DNA from: Oscillospiraceae bacterium
GTDB lineage: Bacteria; Bacillota; Clostridia; Oscillospirales; Ruminococcaceae
DNA length: 23,974 nucleotides
Direction of reading: 5' to 3'
Assembly (NCBI GenBank): GCA_016295145.1
Contig: JAEDLR010000027.1
Location: 1-23,974, forward strand
Shown here: positions 22,443 to 23,974 of the stretch, piece by piece
How positions within the stretch are numbered: position 1 is the first letter of the stretch
How the letters are laid out: the number at the start of each line of letters is the position of its first letter
The notes under the pieces: generated by a model
What the model was told of the DNA's origin: nothing
Database searches by the model: none
What the model saw: only the letters and a program-made list of their open reading frames with translations
Made by a program: the position numbers and the translations under genes

Positions 22443-22470
22443 TTGACAGATGGTGAAAATATGGTATAAT
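22443..22470 (+). promoter_or_regulatory. Promoter for the SGNH-hydrolase operon
   Basis: TTGACA (22443-22448) and TATAAT (22465-22470) both match consensus exactly at 16 bp, with TGG before the -10 (extended -10). Transcription would start near 22477, about 38 nt before the ATG. Confidence 0.85.
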
Positions 22471-22514
22471 AAAAAGGATAGTATCCCATTTCCGTGCAAA
22501 GAAGGAATATAGAT

Positions 22515-23723
22515 ATGAAAACTCGTTTTTGTGCCGCAAAACGATTTGCAGCGGCGGCAATGGCGGCATTGACTGCCATGCCCCTGCTGTGTGGATGTGA
22601 AGAAAGCAGCAAAGCACCCGAAACCCCTGAAGAGTTCCACAATGCAATGGTAGACCGTTCCGTGGTCAGCGTGGGCAATACCGAGCGCATTGCCAAGGTG
22701 TTTGACCGCGCCGCAAAGGGCGAGAATATCACCATGGCGTACATCGGCGGCTCTATTACAGAGGGCTATTCGGTGGGGGCACAGTCGCCGCTGTGCTATG
22801 TATCGCTTTCTGCACAGAATTTTCAAACCGATTATATGCAGGGCGGCACTGTCAACTGCCAGAATAACGGTCTCTCGGGCACGCCGTCTATTCTGGGCAA
22901 CTTGCGTGCTCCCAAGGAATTGCTTTCTACAGATCCTGATGTGATCTTTATCGAGTTTGCTGTCAACGATGGCGGCGAATACGAGTATCAGACGGCATAC
23001 GAGAGCCTTGTCAGAACCTGCGTGGAGCAGGAGAATCAGCCGGCTGTGATTTTACTGTTCACCTATATGGAAACAGGGCATACCTGTCAGGACAATCAGC
23101 AGAAGATCGGCGAGCATTACGACCTTGGCATGATTAGTGTGCGCGATGCCATTGTGCCCGAAATGGAAGCCGGTCGTATGGTGTGGGATGATTATTCCGA
23201 TGATGATGTGCATCCCAATCAGGCAGGTCATGCTTTGGTGGCAGAGTTTATTGACCGCTATTTTGAAAAGGCAGCCGCTGTGAAAAAATCTGAGGCGTAT
23301 GCCGTGCCCGAAGAAACACTGCACCCTGTGCTGTATCTGGATACGGCACTGTGGGATGCGACGAGTTTGCGGTTCCGTGAGGGAGCGTGGGATATGCGAA
23401 GCTCCAATAACCATTTTCCCGGCGGATTTACCTATGTGCCGGGCAGAGAAAACGAATCGCTGTGGTTTGAGGTGGAAGCAAAAGATCTGTTTATCGTGTA
23501 TAAGAAGGCTGCAAGCAACAATTACGGCATGATCGGCGTGTATGTCAACGGTGCACTGGAAGCCATCGTCAACGGCTATGGCACCAATGCATGGGGCGGC
23601 CCTGCGGTAGATCTGGTTTACGAGGGCGAGACCAGGCAGAAGCTGGAGGTCGAGATCCGTTTGCTGGATGACCAGACGGAAAAAGCATTTGAAGTGTTCG
23701 CCATTGGTACATCGGGCAAATGA
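22515..23723 (+). CDS. SGNH/GDSL-family hydrolase lipoprotein
   Basis: The 402-residue protein starts with a lipoprotein signal peptide (basic KTRFCAAKRF, hydrophobic core, lipobox LCGC with lipidated Cys28), so it is anchored outside the cell membrane. The SGNH hydrolase domain spans ~45-270: block I YIGGSITEG with nucleophile Ser80, block II Gly in NNGLSGTPS, block III EFAVNDGGE with Asn151, and block V DDVHPNQAGH with the Asp230/His233 pair. A beta-rich C-terminal domain (~285-400) with FEVEAKDLFIVYKK and GVYVNG segments follows, as in some carbohydrate esterases. An acetyl-ester hydrolase acting on a polysaccharide is likely but unproven. GAAGGAA lies before the start. The stop overlaps the next start as ATGA. 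Confidence 0.92.
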   Translation: MKTRFCAAKRFAAAAMAALTAMPLLCGCEESSKAPETPEEFHNAMVDRSVVSVGNTERIAKVFDRAAKGENITMAYIGGSITEGYSVGAQSPLCYVSLSAQNFQTDYMQGGTVNCQNNGLSGTPSILGNLRAPKELLSTDPDVIFIEFAVNDGGEYEYQTAYESLVRTCVEQENQPAVILLFTYMETGHTCQDNQQKIGEHYDLGMISVRDAIVPEMEAGRMVWDDYSDDDVHPNQAGHALVAEFIDRYFEKAAAVKKSEAYAVPEETLHPVLYLDTALWDATSLRFREGAWDMRSSNNHFPGGFTYVPGRENESLWFEVEAKDLFIVYKKAASNNYGMIGVYVNGALEAIVNGYGTNAWGGPAVDLVYEGETRQKLEVEIRLLDDQTEKAFEVFAIGTSGK

Positions 23724-23974
23724 GCGGGCAGGAACCGAAGAATAAGCCGCATATCAGCTACCGTGTGGCACTGGGCGGCATTGTGGCGGCACTCTGCCTG
23801 ATGACGATGGTGATGGCAGGGGTGTTCCCCATTCTGTATATTGCAGCCCCGATGGTTGCCGGCGTTCTGTTGGTGATTCTGGTGCAGGAGGTCAGCACGG
23901 GGTGGGCGGCACTGACCTATGCCGCGACTGCGGTGCTTTCGGTATTTGTGGTGCCCGACAGAGAAGCGACATTG
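23720..23974 (+). CDS. Membrane protein of unknown function, 5' part, cut by right edge
   Basis: The first 85 residues are present and the frame is open to the end of the window. After a polar start (MSGQEPKNKPHIS) there are two to three membrane helices (YRVALGGIVAALCLMTMVMA, ~14-35; LYIAAPMVAGVLLVILV, ~39-55; WAALTYAATAVLSVFVV, ~62-78). A short loop of charged residues (PDREATL) follows. The ATG overlaps the SGNH gene stop as ATGA, so translation is coupled. I recall similar N-termini in uncharacterised Clostridia membrane proteins, but cannot assign a function. Confidence 0.75.
   Translation, partial: MSGQEPKNKPHISYRVALGGIVAALCLMTMVMAGVFPILYIAAPMVAGVLLVILVQEVSTGWAALTYAATAVLSVFVVPDREATL

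Noticed and set aside
1..23974. Mobile elements, tRNA, rRNA or anti-CRISPR genes
   Set aside because: No transposase, integrase, terminal inverted repeat, tRNA-like cloverleaf or rRNA was recognised anywhere in the window.

Overview
The window looks like a chromosomal segment of an anaerobic, low-to-mid GC Firmicute of the Clostridia (Ruminococcaceae/Oscillospirales type). The signs are strong AGGAGG-type ribosome sites, sigma-A promoters with extended -10 boxes, a type III glutamine synthetase, sodium-pumping decarboxylase subunits with a Clostridia-style OadG, a SpoIID-domain sporulation-type gene, and a MutY with a Clostridia-like cluster loop. The family assignment is inference; no rRNA or other taxonomic marker is present.

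Left part (1-9816, minus strand): a complete type I-E CRISPR-Cas locus. One operon, read leftward from a consensus promoter at 9877-9905, encodes cas3, cse1 (cas8e), cse2 (cas11), cas7e, cas5e, cas6e, cas1 and cas2. The genes overlap by a few bases or are 3 nt apart. The last gene is a Cas2 fused to a DEDDh (DnaQ-like) exonuclease. Only 44 bp separate it from an array of at least 13 identical repeats that runs off the left edge. Cas3 and Cascade (Cse1, Cse2, Cas7e, Cas5e, Cas6e) provide interference, Cas6e cuts the precursor RNA, and Cas1 with the Cas2-exonuclease would capture and trim new spacers.

Middle (10061-13828, plus strand): a locus that looks sporulation-linked. It has a Pro/Met-rich protein with a carboxypeptidase-regulatory-like fold, a SpoIID/LytB-domain protein with three peptidoglycan-binding modules, a small two-module peptidoglycan-binding protein, and an AI-2E/YtvI-type membrane protein. 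A SigE-like promoter lies upstream. The first three proteins have no visible signal peptide.

Right (13975-23974, plus strand): a pair of sodium-pump decarboxylase subunits (OadG, OadB) closed by a strong terminator; a metal-sensing ArsR/CadC-type repressor and CDF zinc/cadmium exporter under a promoter with two matching operators; tandem zinc-ribbon membrane proteins; glutamine synthetase III followed by a cupin, MutY and a GNAT acetyltransferase, then a terminator; and an SGNH-hydrolase lipoprotein overlapping a membrane protein cut off by the right edge.

The most notable points are the Cas2-exonuclease fusion, the very compact leader/promoter, a block-wise C-to-T switch at the last repeat position that separates old from recent repeats, the consensus promoter of the cas operon, and the signal-less SpoIID locus with a SigE-like promoter. 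I did not find a clearly undescribed defence system; the CRISPR locus is a recognisable I-E variant.
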